A DNA stretch of 64,000 nucleotides from Strigamia acuminata (taxonomy: Eukaryota > Arthropoda > Chilopoda > Geophilomorpha > Linotaeniidae), in assembly GCA_949358305.1 (NCBI GenBank), contig OX442315.1, positions 36,544,427-36,608,426 of the forward strand. The letters are read 5' to 3'. Positions 21,308 through 32,700 of this stretch are shown here, piece after piece (positions within the stretch are counted from its first letter, which is position 1; each line of letters opens with the position of its first letter). Under the pieces are notes generated by a model. It was not told the DNA's origin. It saw only the letters and a program-made list of their open reading frames with translations, and searched no databases. The position numbers were made by a program, and so were the translations under genes.

Positions 21308-22685
21308 TGTGACGGTTATAAAACCATATTATCCAATGTTCACACTAGATGGCGCTGTTTATCTAACGCGTGCAGTTTAAACTCGAGAAACTTGCGAGTT
21401 ATTTTAAATAGTTAATATAATATTGCAAATAAAATATATAATATTTTATTAATCCAAACTAAGTATTATTTACTTGAGATATTGATTCTATCGAATCCAT
21501 ATCCTGTTTTACTTACCTTTTGAAGAGAACCAATCGGACTCTTCTGGACCCAGTTCAATATTAGGTCCGGACTAAAGTGACCCACGAATCCGTGGATTCT
21601 GAAGTCTGATTGGCTAACGCTAATCCTTCTGTTCTAAAGAACTATATAAGCTCTGGTTTTCCACCAGACCTTCGGCTTGTTTTCTGTATGTTTGTATGTA
21701 TTGTTGGTTATCGTTTGATTTCTCTCTTTCTTACCGACACATCAGGCCCCCTCGTCTCTCATCCTAATGGATATTGTTCGTTGTAGTGTCATTTCGGGAA
21801 GACTAACTCCGGTAACCAAATAGTCCCGTAGCGTTAGCTTGCTGTTCTAAGGGACAGCGAGATTTCATACGGTGGCTTAGTATATCGCTCATGTACGGGA
21901 TTGATTAACACCGTTAAACAAATATCAAACTATATGATCGGTGATAGTCGCATCTATTTGCGCTAATACTTGATCATAGGTCAGATGCTCTGCCAGAGCA
22001 CATATACGGGAAGTCGAACCCGTTTAACAAATATGGGCAACCCGTTTCCCCAGGGACCAATACAGTGCATTGGCCCTTCCGTATGTTAAAGGTCGGTAAA
22101 AGGCTTATTCATAGGCGACACGCCGGGTTGGTAGCCCGTGAGCAATTGGTTTTAGGTTTACGTTGCGCTAAACAAATACTCCGGTATTGGTAATACTGAT
22201 CTGGTAGTCCCCCAGGAACTGTTTACCCAGTGGTTGGTACCACTGAAAGCGACTCGTCGCACGCAAACAAATACCCGGCGCCTGATCACGAGATCTTGTC
22301 GTCGTAAGGCATGCTGGCGGATGGAGTCTCAACAACTCCCGCGATGGTCCCCTCGACTGTCGTGACTGTCCCCGCCCATAGAATAACAATATAACAATTC
22401 ATTTGTTATATTACACTGATAATGTTTTGTTGATTTGAATACGGAATATTCTAATGAATATAATAATAAGGACTCTTCGTATTAATAGATGTCCGAGCTG
22501 CGGGCCCGAATACGTCTCCGTAGCGCTAACTGTGACGATGCCGCAAAGTCAGCCGCACCACTCGAACAGCATCGCCCGGATCCTCAACCAGTGTAGCCAC
22601 CGTTACACTTATCCAGAACCCCAACCCAGTTGTAATGTTAATAAACATGTAATGTATCACACGAAAATCGTAAGTTATTATATTT
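21308..22685 (+). repeat. Gypsy-3 3' LTR, left part (truncated by Copia)
   Basis: Starts TGTGACGG and contains GATGGCGC near its start, like the Gypsy-2 LTR. A TATATAAG box lies at 21644–21651, followed by a CT-rich, probably transcribed part. Several copies of an AACAAATA motif occur between 21910 and 22280. The LTR runs into TATTT, the 5-bp duplication made by Copia, and resumes at 35266. Total length without Copia is ~1511 bp. Confidence 0.75.
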
Positions 22686-23766
22686 TGTTAAGTTACGGTG
22701 TATTGTTCTAACCTATCTTATGTCGTATCGTCAATTTATGCAGCCATATACAGGGTGAACAAAAAGTCTGTATCTTTACTTAATATTTCTGAAAGTGCTG
22801 ACAATGCATCTAATCTAATGACGGCAAAGTATTAAAGTTGGATGGGGCAATCTTTTGGTGACCCAAAATTTGACCTTGGGATGTTCCTTCAAGGTCATTG
22901 AGAAATTATCTCGGAAACCGTTAGAGATAGACAGAAATTTCCAATTGTAAACTTGTAGAGCAACATTTGTTTAGTCTAAAAATGACTAATTCTCAAATCT
23001 TTTGTACTAAAAAATTTTAAGAAAATCACAATTGAAAAAGTAGTTTTGAAAAGAAAAAGTCATAAAAAAATTCAGTGTTCTACCCATATCTCTAAAACGG
23101 TGCCAGATATGCAAATTCCGACCAGGGGAATTGATTTTTTGGGTCATTTTACGTCTAATCAGCACGTTTTTGACACTTTTTCAATTTTGGCCAGGTTTTC
23201 TTTTGAATTGTGTCTACTTTTTCAATTGCAATTTTCTTAAAATTTTTTAGTACAAAAGATTTGAGAATTAGTTATTTTTAGACTAAACAAATGTTGCTCT
23301 ACAAGTTTACAATTGGAAATTTCTGTCTATCTCTAGCGGTTTCCGAGATAATATCTCAATGACCTTGAAGGAACTTCCCAAGGTCAAATTTTGGGTCACC
23401 AAAAGATTGCCCCACCCAACTTTAATACTTTGCCGTCATTAGATTAGATGCATTGTCAGCACTTTCAGAAATATTAAGTAAAGATACAGACTTTTTGTTC
23501 ACGCTGTATAGTGTATATGTGTTCATTAATATTCAGTATCAACTGCACGAATGTCTGCAGCTGTATCCATGTATTGTTTGTACATTTCGCCCAAAGGCGG
23601 CGATGTTTGTAAGTGTTGATCACCTGACAGGTGAATAAAGAAACTCATTCTGTTCTCAGTTTCCAACATGGCAAGATGGCCTCTGTGTTTTTCCTTTTTA
23701 TAACTAATGTTATTCTCACCACTGCTAAACTACACAATTAACTTGAGTTTAGATGACAATTCAACA
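22686..23766 (+). repeat. Copia 5' LTR, with a MITE inside
   Basis: Matches the 3' LTR at 34938–35260 except for the 756-bp insertion at 22751–23506 and its TA duplication. It includes a GTGAATAAAG polyadenylation-type signal near 23629. Confidence 0.9.
22751..23506. mobile_element. Tc1/mariner-type MITE with ~290-bp inverted repeats
   Basis: The ends CAGGGTGAACAAAAAGTC and its inverted counterpart are flanked by TA on each side (22749–22750, 23507–23508). The 3' LTR of Copia preserves the empty site. Arms run 22751–23044 and 23215–23506. No transposase is present. TA duplication and CAGGGTG ends fit the Tc1/mariner superfamily. Confidence 0.9.
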
Positions 23767-23780
23767 AGGTTATGGGCCTA
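23767..23780 (+). promoter_or_regulatory. Copia primer-binding site (initiator tRNA-Met fragment)
   Basis: Immediately after the 5' LTR comes AGGTTATGGGCCTA. GGTTATGGGCC complements the anticodon-arm region of initiator tRNA-Met, the half-tRNA primer known from insect copia. Confidence 0.75.
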
Positions 23781-24752
23781 CAAGACCGTAGGAATAACAG
23801 CCAGAACAATTTGGAAAGGATTGCAACCGTTTGGAGGTCACTAAAAGTCTGCTTTTCATTTCATCCAAAATGGCGGCGCCCATATGAGAAGTAACCAGTC
23901 GGTGTTTGTGCTAGGAAATTCCAGTTTGGGAGATAGAAAGCAGTCATCAAGTCACACCAGGACAACAACGGGTTCGAGAAACTATAAAACATTTATTTAA
24001 ACGTTCTTTTTCTTTTTGTTTTGGGAAATTTGTTCCCATATTGCGAGGCGCAATACGTGTCGTCAACGAGACGATAATTTCGGCGGAGAATCGTATGCAA
24101 TACGGCGGCGACTGTTCCAGTCAACCATGTTGAAATATAGCGTATAATCCACTTTGAGACACGTGTATATTTGTATCGCATTATTCAAGCGATGATATGT
24201 TCTTTTGTTCGATATTATCATTTACTTTTGACCACGTGAAAGATCACGCTTGTTATTGTATGTAACTTGTATTAATTGCTTACAGGTGGCACCAGGTAGT
24301 TTAAGTCACATGACTTTGAAATAAAGCTTCACTCTATGTTTTGCTTTTGACCTGTAAAGACTGTGTTGTTTATTTCTACACTAATGCTTTCCACTCCACT
24401 GATAAATTAGACATTCTGCACTATTTAATAGTACATACCAACAAACCACACGTGAAGTGTGAACCGAAATTTTCGGAGAACGACGCAAACAAGACGGATT
24501 TGAAACGACGAGAAACGAGCGGACGAGTTACGAAGAGAAAACAACATTTATGAACAATTCTCGTGCTATTTTTCGAATTTTATCATTTAATACTGTTACT
24601 AGCTTAGTATTGTGATAGGGTATTGTACTAACTTACTTATAAGAGCGTACTAACATCGCAACACTGCACTTTGTTGCAATTATCATTAAGGAAAGTGTTT
24701 TTGGAAGTTCAAAGTGTGTGATTTTTCAATAAGTTCAAATCAAAAGAACAGA
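23781..24752 (+). other. Copia untranslated leader
   Basis: About 970 bp between the primer-binding site and the gag start codon, without a recognisable gene. Confidence 0.6.
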
Positions 24753-27608
24753 ATGGATTCGGACAAATTGGAGAGGAAAATAACATTGCTAAACAGACTG
24801 AATTACGACAATTGGAAGCAACAGATCAAAGTTCTCCTCATGCATCACGGTTGCTGGGGATTTACAGACCGAACTGAGGAAGCGTTGGCACCAGGAGCGT
24901 CTTGGCGTGACCGGTCGGACTATAAATTGCGAAAAGGTCGAGCATTTAGTCTGATCTATTATTCGATTGAAGAGCAGTACCACGAACTGCTCAACGGGGT
25001 TGAGGACGCCAAGAAAGCGTGGGACACGCTGAAAACAAACTTTGAACCGGTCTCGAGGGCGAGAATAATACGTTTGCTCGACGAATTCTTTAGTTTGAAG
25101 TACGATCCGACGACGGAAACAATTGGTGTTTTCGCTGCAAAGATTAGGAATGCTGCGAAGAAGCTTGCGGACGTGAAACACAAGCTAGAAGACTTGTATC
25201 AGGCGTTTCAACTGATAAGATATCTCCCGCAAGAATACCAGTCGATTGTTCAAACAATTTATAGATGGGAGGACATTAACTTCACCTTGGAAAAGGTTGA
25301 AATCGAATTGGTCGCCGAGGAGGGCAGACTTGTGCAACAAAGGCGAGACACAGGCCAAGGACCCATCGTGGACGCGTTTAGCACTGGAACAAATTCGACA
25401 AGTGCTAAAAGTGGCGACAATTCATCGAAATCACAGCAAAAGAACAGTAACCAAAGCAACAAAGCGAATTACACTGAACAACGAGGCGGCAAATCAAATT
25501 GGCGAGGCGGCAGAAACACGAATTTCAGAGGAAACAGCACCGGATCAACGGGACGGGGGCCGTGTTTCCGTTGCAACCAACACGGACATTGGGCCAAAGA
25601 GTGCACGGCGCAATTACAATTGGCTCCAAATAGCAACATGAAATCGAACACCGTCGAGGAACTGGATACGAACATGTTGGATGTTGGTTTTCTCACCGAG
25701 TTGGGTGAACAGGAGATGCTGCAGTGCAGTGAAGCCAGTAACTGCTGGATTTATGATACGGGAGCGACTGGACATTTCTGCAAGGACAGAAGTCAGTTTC
25801 ACAACTTCAAAGAAATGACAGGAACAATTAGTCAGGCCGACAAGAAGACCCTAATCCAGATACAAGGAGTTGGGGATGTTTGCATCATGTGTTTGGTTGG
25901 GAATGATACAATCCCCATAACACTGAAGAAAGTATACTATGCGCCTGATCTACGAAGGAATCTACTGTCGGGACCATGTATTGACGAGGCACGATGCAGG
26001 GTCGCTGTCGGCGCGGGCCTGGTGAAAGTATACGACCCACAATGGAAAAGGCAATTGATGGAAGGGGTCAAGAAAGATAGATTGTACTACATCAAGCTCA
26101 GCGATCAGACACCTGATTTTGAGAAGCTAAAGGCAAAGGAATTGAACAAAGCCAGTGTGGGCGAAGATAAGAACGAGCAAAAACAACAAGAATTGCCTCA
26201 CACAAGCAAGACTAAGTCAAATCCAGAAGAAGCGAGGTTGTGGCACAAACGTTTGGGACACATTCATTTCCCAAGTGTGCAGGAAATGAGTAGAAGCGAA
26301 GCTGTGATTGGGCTGCCATTACTAGATGTTCCTATCACGCAGTGTGATGTCTGCAGCTTGGCAAAGGAGAAGGCAGTTTCTCACAAATCCATACCGGGAA
26401 TTAGATCGAAAGGACCACTGGAACTCCTTCACATGGACGTTTGCGGGACGTTTTCGACGGGAACTCTCTCAGGAAACAAATATTTTCTCACCATAACGGA
26501 CGACTACTCTCGCTACTCGACCGTCTACCTAATGAAGAGAAAACATGAGGTTTTTGACATTTTTTGGAAACATGCGAAGAGGATCGAGCGACTACTTGGA
26601 AAGTCGATTCTCGCTATTCGCACAGACAACGGCATGGAGTTCTGCTCTAACAATTTCGGAGAATACCTTGAAGAGCAGGGGATCAATCATGAGAGAACTA
26701 ATGCGTACACTCCAGCCCAGAACGGCGTTTCTGAAAGACTTAACCAAACTTTGGCAAATGGGATGCGAGCTCTCATTTATGATGCACAATTGGAGCACCG
26801 ATTCTGGGGCGAAGCCATCCGCACCTTTAATTACTTGAGAAATAGAATTGCGAAGCTCAACTCAGAGAAGACGCCGATGGAGCTTTATTATGGTCGAAAA
26901 CCATCATTGCGTCATTTAAGAAAATTTGGGAGTTTGTGCTTTGTGCAGAAAAGGATCAGAAATGGAAAAATCGACAACAAAGGATTACACGGCATTATGC
27001 TTGGCTATTCCAGAATCACCAAAGGCTATAGGATTTGGTTGCCGGACTTTTCAAAAGTAATTGAGACAAGTGATGTCAAATTTGTCGAAAGCAGGCGCGG
27101 AGTTGAAGGCGTGCTGGGCCTTCCGGAAAAATATACAACATATATTGACAATTTGGATGACAACTTGGATAATGATGCCGATCGTCAATATTATTCCGAT
27201 GAGGACGTGAGACCACCGCTGGCTCCGCAGCAACCAGTTAAGAAGAAAAGAGAAGAAGAATTACCTGAACTGAAGTTGAAATTCAGATTGCCGGGAGAAA
27301 AGCTTAAACCGAAACCTAACCTGCCAGGAGCTGAAGCAGGAATAAAATTGCAGGGCATTCTACCACAACCTGGAATCGACATTCTGAATCCGATTCCGAC
27401 AATACCTGCACTTGTTTGGAAAAAGACCGAGAAGACGAGGCCAACTGGACAGAAGGACATTGAGTATACAATCGAGGGATATGACAAGCCGAGGTTACGT
27501 TCGATACCTGAAGTCAAACGTTATTGTGTGGATCACAACCTACGTGTCCCAGAGCACCTTTTCGAGGACAAAAGAAAGAAAAGGCCGGCTGAATCATGTA
27601 GAGTTTAG
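24753..27608 (+). CDS. Copia Gag–protease–integrase with MBD/TAM-like domain
   Basis: The ATG at 24753 is the first in frame and opens a typical Copia gag (UBN2-like). Visible in order: a Gly/Arg-rich segment and a CCHC knuckle (CFRCNQHGHWAKEC), protease with DTGA, integrase zinc-binding HHCC (HKRLGH...CDVC), and the integrase core with MDVCG, RTDNGMEF and AQNGVSER carrying the D, D, E residues. After the integrase comes a Pro/Lys-rich linker. Then residues encoded at ~27405–27580 resemble a methyl-CpG-binding (MBD/TAM) domain: TRPTGQKDIEY, PRLRSIPEVKRY. The ORF stops 25 codons later, before RT, which lies in a separate frame beyond a 198-bp spacer and the Gypsy-1 insertion. Confidence 0.9.
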   Translation: MDSDKLERKITLLNRLNYDNWKQQIKVLLMHHGCWGFTDRTEEALAPGASWRDRSDYKLRKGRAFSLIYYSIEEQYHELLNGVEDAKKAWDTLKTNFEPVSRARIIRLLDEFFSLKYDPTTETIGVFAAKIRNAAKKLADVKHKLEDLYQAFQLIRYLPQEYQSIVQTIYRWEDINFTLEKVEIELVAEEGRLVQQRRDTGQGPIVDAFSTGTNSTSAKSGDNSSKSQQKNSNQSNKANYTEQRGGKSNWRGGRNTNFRGNSTGSTGRGPCFRCNQHGHWAKECTAQLQLAPNSNMKSNTVEELDTNMLDVGFLTELGEQEMLQCSEASNCWIYDTGATGHFCKDRSQFHNFKEMTGTISQADKKTLIQIQGVGDVCIMCLVGNDTIPITLKKVYYAPDLRRNLLSGPCIDEARCRVAVGAGLVKVYDPQWKRQLMEGVKKDRLYYIKLSDQTPDFEKLKAKELNKASVGEDKNEQKQQELPHTSKTKSNPEEARLWHKRLGHIHFPSVQEMSRSEAVIGLPLLDVPITQCDVCSLAKEKAVSHKSIPGIRSKGPLELLHMDVCGTFSTGTLSGNKYFLTITDDYSRYSTVYLMKRKHEVFDIFWKHAKRIERLLGKSILAIRTDNGMEFCSNNFGEYLEEQGINHERTNAYTPAQNGVSERLNQTLANGMRALIYDAQLEHRFWGEAIRTFNYLRNRIAKLNSEKTPMELYYGRKPSLRHLRKFGSLCFVQKRIRNGKIDNKGLHGIMLGYSRITKGYRIWLPDFSKVIETSDVKFVESRRGVEGVLGLPEKYTTYIDNLDDNLDNDADRQYYSDEDVRPPLAPQQPVKKKREEELPELKLKFRLPGEKLKPKPNLPGAEAGIKLQGILPQPGIDILNPIPTIPALVWKKTEKTRPTGQKDIEYTIEGYDKPRLRSIPEVKRYCVDHNLRVPEHLFEDKRKKRPAESCRV

Positions 27609-27806
27609 ATCAGTTATATGGTGTTACTTATGTCGCACCTTTTCCGGTTAAGTGCAACAATGGCGCGATTCTTTTAGTTAGCTTATCGTTTGGTTTGCCC
27701 CGGCACTTTATCCAGTGTTAATGCTGGCTTTATTTGGTTTGATTGCTTTTTACTATGTAAAGGACAAATCAATGATGGCTATCCATTGATTTGTTCTCTT
27801 TTGTTA
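27609..27806 (+). other. Copia spacer between integrase and RT, left part
   Basis: Non-coding 198 bp continuing after Gypsy-1 at 33126–33291. Canonical Copia elements have one continuous ORF here, so this ~360-bp spacer may be another small insertion. I found no target duplication to prove it. Confidence 0.4.
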
Positions 27807-28058
27807 TGTGGAATGTGAAGGCGCGGTGCAGAGAAGCAACACCAGAGGGCGACAGGATCGCCAAAAGGACACGCGCGCCAACGCGAGGAATGTGAACATC
27901 GAGTTGAAAAGATTAAGAGATTAAAACCTTGTACATTCTTATTGTAAAATAAAGACATTCCAAATTCAACTAGCAAACTGACTGAACGTGTGGCCATTTT
28001 GGCAAAAGTTATTTGTTAGTTTTACCAAGTTTCAAGAGAGAAAAACAATTACTTTACA
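27807..28058 (+). repeat. Gypsy-1 5' LTR
   Basis: 252 bp, TG...CA ends, with AATAAAG near 27950. Same sequence as 32870–33121 by eye. A TGGGACG-containing stretch follows at 28066 and may be the primer-binding site, but I cannot match it to a tRNA. Confidence 0.9.
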
Positions 28059-28236
28059 TCAGAAGTGGGACGTTAAACAAAATTGCGAACTGAAAAATAA
28101 GTGTGGTGACCAGAACCGGAATCCAGTGTGAGCAGAGAGAGAGAGGGAAAGCGGCGCGAGGCCTAAAAACCCAAGACAAAAGAACGAAGCAGCGACGCGT
28201 GGTCGAAAAAGTTTTTGAACGTCAAAAAGCATCACA

Positions 28237-29778
28237 ATGGACATCCCGGCGGTACTTGCGATGATTGCGAGGGGCGAAATACCCACAGTTGAGAACCTTT
28301 TGATCCTGAGAACGGAGGAAATGCGCCCCGAGATGAAGAAACTCGGGCTCACAACGTTCCGAAAGAGGAAAGCAGAGATGGCGGTAGAGATGTGGCGAGC
28401 GCTACGAAGGGCGGCAGGCGAGACGGTTGCAGACGACGAGGAGGAGGAGGAAGACCCACCGTTGCAAGAGGCGCAGAAAACGGTGGATCCTAATGCGACG
28501 GGGGCCGAGAAGGCCGTACAGTTGTTGATCGCGCAAATGCAACTAGACAACTCGCGGCGCGAGACGCGAACGGCGCCAAAGCTGCCAAAATTTTCGGGCG
28601 AGCGGGACCAGACGAGAACCACGACGGAATGGCTCCAAATAGTGGAAGAGTATGCGAAAGATTACCACTGGACGAACACCACGAAGGTGACAAACGCGGC
28701 GGCGGCCCTGGAAGGAGCGGCCAAGGTTTGGCAAGAAAATACGGGCGAATTGGAGCGCCATTATCGCGATTGGGCTCGGTGCTTTGTGCGTGATTTTCCC
28801 GACCAGGAATTAACTCTTGCTGAAAAGCAAGCCATGATGCAGGCGCTGCAGAAACCCGACGATACGGTCGAAGCGTACGTGCATCGAAAGTGGGCAGTGT
28901 GTAGCAAATTAAAGCTAAATTTGGCGGAGGCGCGTGATTACATTGTGGACGGACTGAAAAACAAAACGGTAATGAGTGCTATCTATTTGAAATCATACAG
29001 CAGTATTGGGGAAATAATTCGAGACGTGAAAACGATCGAATCCAGATATGTGAGTGCTAAAAGTGAGATAAAAAGTGAGTTCAAACCTAAGCTGGCCGTG
29101 CAAAAGGAGAAAGTGAGCGTGCGAAAATCACACACGGCCTGTTTTAAATGTGGAGAGGAGGGGCACCGTGCCAACGAGTGCACAGGCGAGGCCCGGTGTT
29201 TTGGGTGCAAGGAGGCAGGGCACATTTCTGCAAATTGCCCGAAAGTCAAGTGCTTCAACTGTGACATGAACGGTCACTACGCCAGCAAGTGTCCGGAGCC
29301 GAAACGAGAGCGAAAATCGGCGAGACCGAAGGAGGTGAAGACGCACGCCTGCAAGAAGATAGTGGGAGAAGTTATGATCCCGAAATTCACAACCATAATG
29401 ACGGTCGCGGGACGCTCGTGCACGGCAGGCATCGACACGCAGAGTGAGTTGTGTTTGGTTAGCAAGACGTTCGCAGGACAGGCGGGAATCGACGAGCCGA
29501 AACTTGCTTACAAAATTCGTGGATTCAACTATGGGCTCAACCAGGACGAACAAATTTATTTGGGTCGCACGAAATATCGCGTGGAAACGGACGACGTGGC
29601 GGTGGATGCGGTGCCATTCTACGTTGTTGACGACGAGGTGATGTCGACGGACATTTGGGTGGGGCAGCCATTTCTGGAGCATCAAGGCGTGAAGATGACG
29701 GTGGAGAGCGGGAAGATTTCGTTTTGCAACACGGCGACGATCGACGGGGGACTTCGACGCATCGAACCGGAGGTGTGA
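28237..29778 (+). CDS. Gypsy-1 Gag–protease
   Basis: 513 residues from ATG at 28237. The N-terminal half is an acidic/Ala-rich and capsid-like region (a retrotransposon-gag type helix-rich stretch around residues 130–230). Three zinc knuckles follow (CFKCGEEGHRANEC, CFGCKEAGHISANC, CFNCDMNGHYASKC). A retroviral-type protease comes next, but its active-site triplet reads DTQS, not DTG/DSG. The ORF ends at TGA (29776–29778), directly in frame with pol. Confidence 0.88.
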   Translation: MDIPAVLAMIARGEIPTVENLLILRTEEMRPEMKKLGLTTFRKRKAEMAVEMWRALRRAAGETVADDEEEEEDPPLQEAQKTVDPNATGAEKAVQLLIAQMQLDNSRRETRTAPKLPKFSGERDQTRTTTEWLQIVEEYAKDYHWTNTTKVTNAAAALEGAAKVWQENTGELERHYRDWARCFVRDFPDQELTLAEKQAMMQALQKPDDTVEAYVHRKWAVCSKLKLNLAEARDYIVDGLKNKTVMSAIYLKSYSSIGEIIRDVKTIESRYVSAKSEIKSEFKPKLAVQKEKVSVRKSHTACFKCGEEGHRANECTGEARCFGCKEAGHISANCPKVKCFNCDMNGHYASKCPEPKRERKSARPKEVKTHACKKIVGEVMIPKFTTIMTVAGRSCTAGIDTQSELCLVSKTFAGQAGIDEPKLAYKIRGFNYGLNQDEQIYLGRTKYRVETDDVAVDAVPFYVVDDEVMSTDIWVGQPFLEHQGVKMTVESGKISFCNTATIDGGLRRIEPEV

Positions 29779-29793
29779 ACGAAGCCGAGGGCA

Positions 29794-32700
29794 TTGGTGA
29801 CGGTTGAAGAGACGGTGATTGAAGCACATTCGATAAATTTTATTGAAATGAGAGTGCAGGGCGACGATGGAGCTGTGTATTTATGCAACGAACTCTCGAA
29901 CTTTGATGGACTTGAGGTGTTAGAAGGAGTAACGAACGTGGAAGAAGGGCGAATGAGAATACCAATAGTGAATCGGGGGGCGTCGGCGGTTCAAGTGCGC
30001 AAAGGGAAGAAATTGGGACACGTTGAAACAATTAACGACGCACCGTCGTTGCAATGCAGCGAAGTGAAGCGAGTGGAATCGAGGGAATCGAGGGATGAGT
30101 CTATTATTACATTACATGATATTAAAGTGGGTGAGGGGGTGTCGGAAGAAAACAAATTGAGAGTAGTCGGGCTAATTAACGAATTTAGGGATTGTTTCGC
30201 GACAAATTTGTTAGAAGTAGGGAAATTCGAAAATTTAAAAATGGATATTGAATTGACGACGGAGAGGGCGGTTAATTTGAGGCGGTATCCGTACTCAGCG
30301 GCGCAACAACGGGAGATAGATGCAATGATTCGGGAGTTGGAGGGGGCAGGTTTTATAAAGAAATCGAACAGTGCTTTTAATAGTCCGATAGTTGTAGTAC
30401 GGAAAAAGAATGGGGAGATGCGGATATGCATTGATTTTCGATGCCTAAATGAAGCAACGGTCAAGGAACATTTTCCTTGCATGAGAATTGAGGAGATTTT
30501 TGACGGCACACATGATTGGGTGATTTTTTCTGTGTTTGACTTGGCCGCGGGATATTACCAAGTAGAATTAACGAAGGGGGCACAAGAAAAGACGGCATTT
30601 TCAACAATGTTCGTTTTTAATCGCATGATGGAAATGGCGTTTGGCCATCTTCCTAGAGAAATAATGAGACGATATATGGATGATTTATTACAGGGGGCTA
30701 AAAACGTTGATGAGTTGTTTTTAAAAATGAGAACTTTATTGATTGAGATGCGAAAATCGAAATTAACATTAAAATTAAGCAAGTGTCATTTTTTGTGCGG
30801 TGAAGTGAATTTTTTGGGGCTACGTTTGACGGCGGAGGGGTTACGGCCAGGGTTGGAGAAAACAAGCGCCATTAGAAATTTCCCGACGCCAGTAGATGTA
30901 AGGGGAGTTAGGAGCTTCTTGGGATTGTGTGGTTATTTTAGGCGATTTGTGGCGGGCTATGCAGTCAAGTGCAGGCCGTTGACAAACTTAACACGCAAGA
31001 ATGAGCCTTTTATATGGGAAAAAGAGTGTGAAGCGGCATTTAGGAACTTGATTGGGGAGTTAGTGTCAGCACCGGTGTTAAAGGTGTTTGACAATACGCA
31101 CTCGTGCGAAATACACACTGACGCGTCACAGGAGGGATTAGGGGCAATACTGATGCAGGGGGACGAGAAGGAAATATTGCACCCAGTATTGTACGCGAGC
31201 CGAACGACGACGGACTGTGAGCAACGGTACCACTCCACAGAATTAGAATTGCTAGCGGTGGTGTGGGCGGTGCAGCAATTTCGGATGTATGTGTACGGGG
31301 CAGAGTTTGTGATTGTTACCGACTGCGAGGCGGTTAGATATGGGTTGAAAAAGAAGGAGCTGACCCCCCGCATCGGCAGATGGGTACTGCAATTGTCCGA
31401 GTACGATTTTAGAACCGTACATCGGCCGGGGCTGTTAATGAGCCACGTCGACGCGCTCAGCAGGAGTGCTGAACCGCGTCAACAGTTGGAAACCGGGGAA
31501 AACGAGGTGATGAGTCGATTTCGAGTGAACGAGATCAAATTAATGGGAGGGGACTGGCTGGAGGCTGCTCAGATGAGCGACATGGAGTGCAGGGAAATTA
31601 AAAGTGCTTTATTGCAAAATGATAATGAGGGGTTGACCGAGCGAATGCAAAATAAAATACGGCAATTCACACTTAAGAATGGGCACGTGTGCCATATTTT
31701 GAGAAGAAAGGGGGAAAAGAGACGAAAACGAATTTACGTGCCAAAAGGGATACAGCGGCAAATAACGAGAGAAGTGCATGAATCGCACGGACACCCAGCG
31801 ACAGAAGGGACCATGGATGCGATTCTCAAAAGATTTTGGTTCCCGAGAATGCGGAAATTCGTGAAAGCCATCATTGGATCTTGCGTCAAGTGTTTGATCT
31901 ACAAAGAGCCAGGGGGGCACAGACCAGGGGCACTGAATATGATAATTCGGGAGAAGGTGCCATGGCACACGGTTCACCTTGACCACGTAGGGCCATTTCC
32001 AAAGAGCGGAGGTTACAAATATGTGCTGGTGGCAGTGTGCAATTACTCGAAAGTGACATTTTTGAGGGCGACCAAATCAACAAGCGCGAAAGAGACATGC
32101 CGAAAGCTAAGAGAACTGTGTGTGCGGATGTGGGTCCCCACGAGAGTCATCACCGATAGGGGGACTGCATTTAAAAATAACGAATTCACCGAATTGTGCA
32201 ACGAATTGGGGGTGGGGCATGTGTTGACCTCCACCGAAAATCCGAGGGCCAACGGGCAAGTCGAGCGGACAAATAGAACGCTGGTGCCAATGATGGCGAG
32301 CTGTGTGGTGAAGGCGGATGGGAGTGACTGGGCGACACATTTGAACCAAATCGAGGTCGCATTAAATTCGAGAACGAGTGGGAGCACCGGAAAGACACCG
32401 ATGGAGGTGCTCTACGGATTCCAACCACGAACCGTTATTGAGCCAAGACTGGCAGCGGTCGCGGTTGAGGACAACGACGACGAGGAGGCGGACTTTGAGC
32501 GGACGCGAGACGAGGTGCACGACGCGCTCACAGCGGCGCAGGTGCGTCAAAAGAAGGCATTCGATCGACATCGGGGGCCGAATAAAGTGTTTAAAGAGGG
32601 GGACGTGGTCGTTGTGCGGCGAAAAGCACTCGTGACGCAAGGGGCGGCGGGTAAACTGTCGGCACTATATCGGGGGCCGTTGCGAATCGGGCGCAAGATC

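Noticed and set aside
23046-23240. ORF inside the Tc1/mariner-type MITE
   Set aside because: It spans the MITE spacer and arm, has no transposase motif and is too short.
28059-28622. Minus-strand ORFs opposite gag and pol of the retroelements
   Set aside because: They are mirror frames of strongly supported plus-strand coding regions and encode no recognisable domains.
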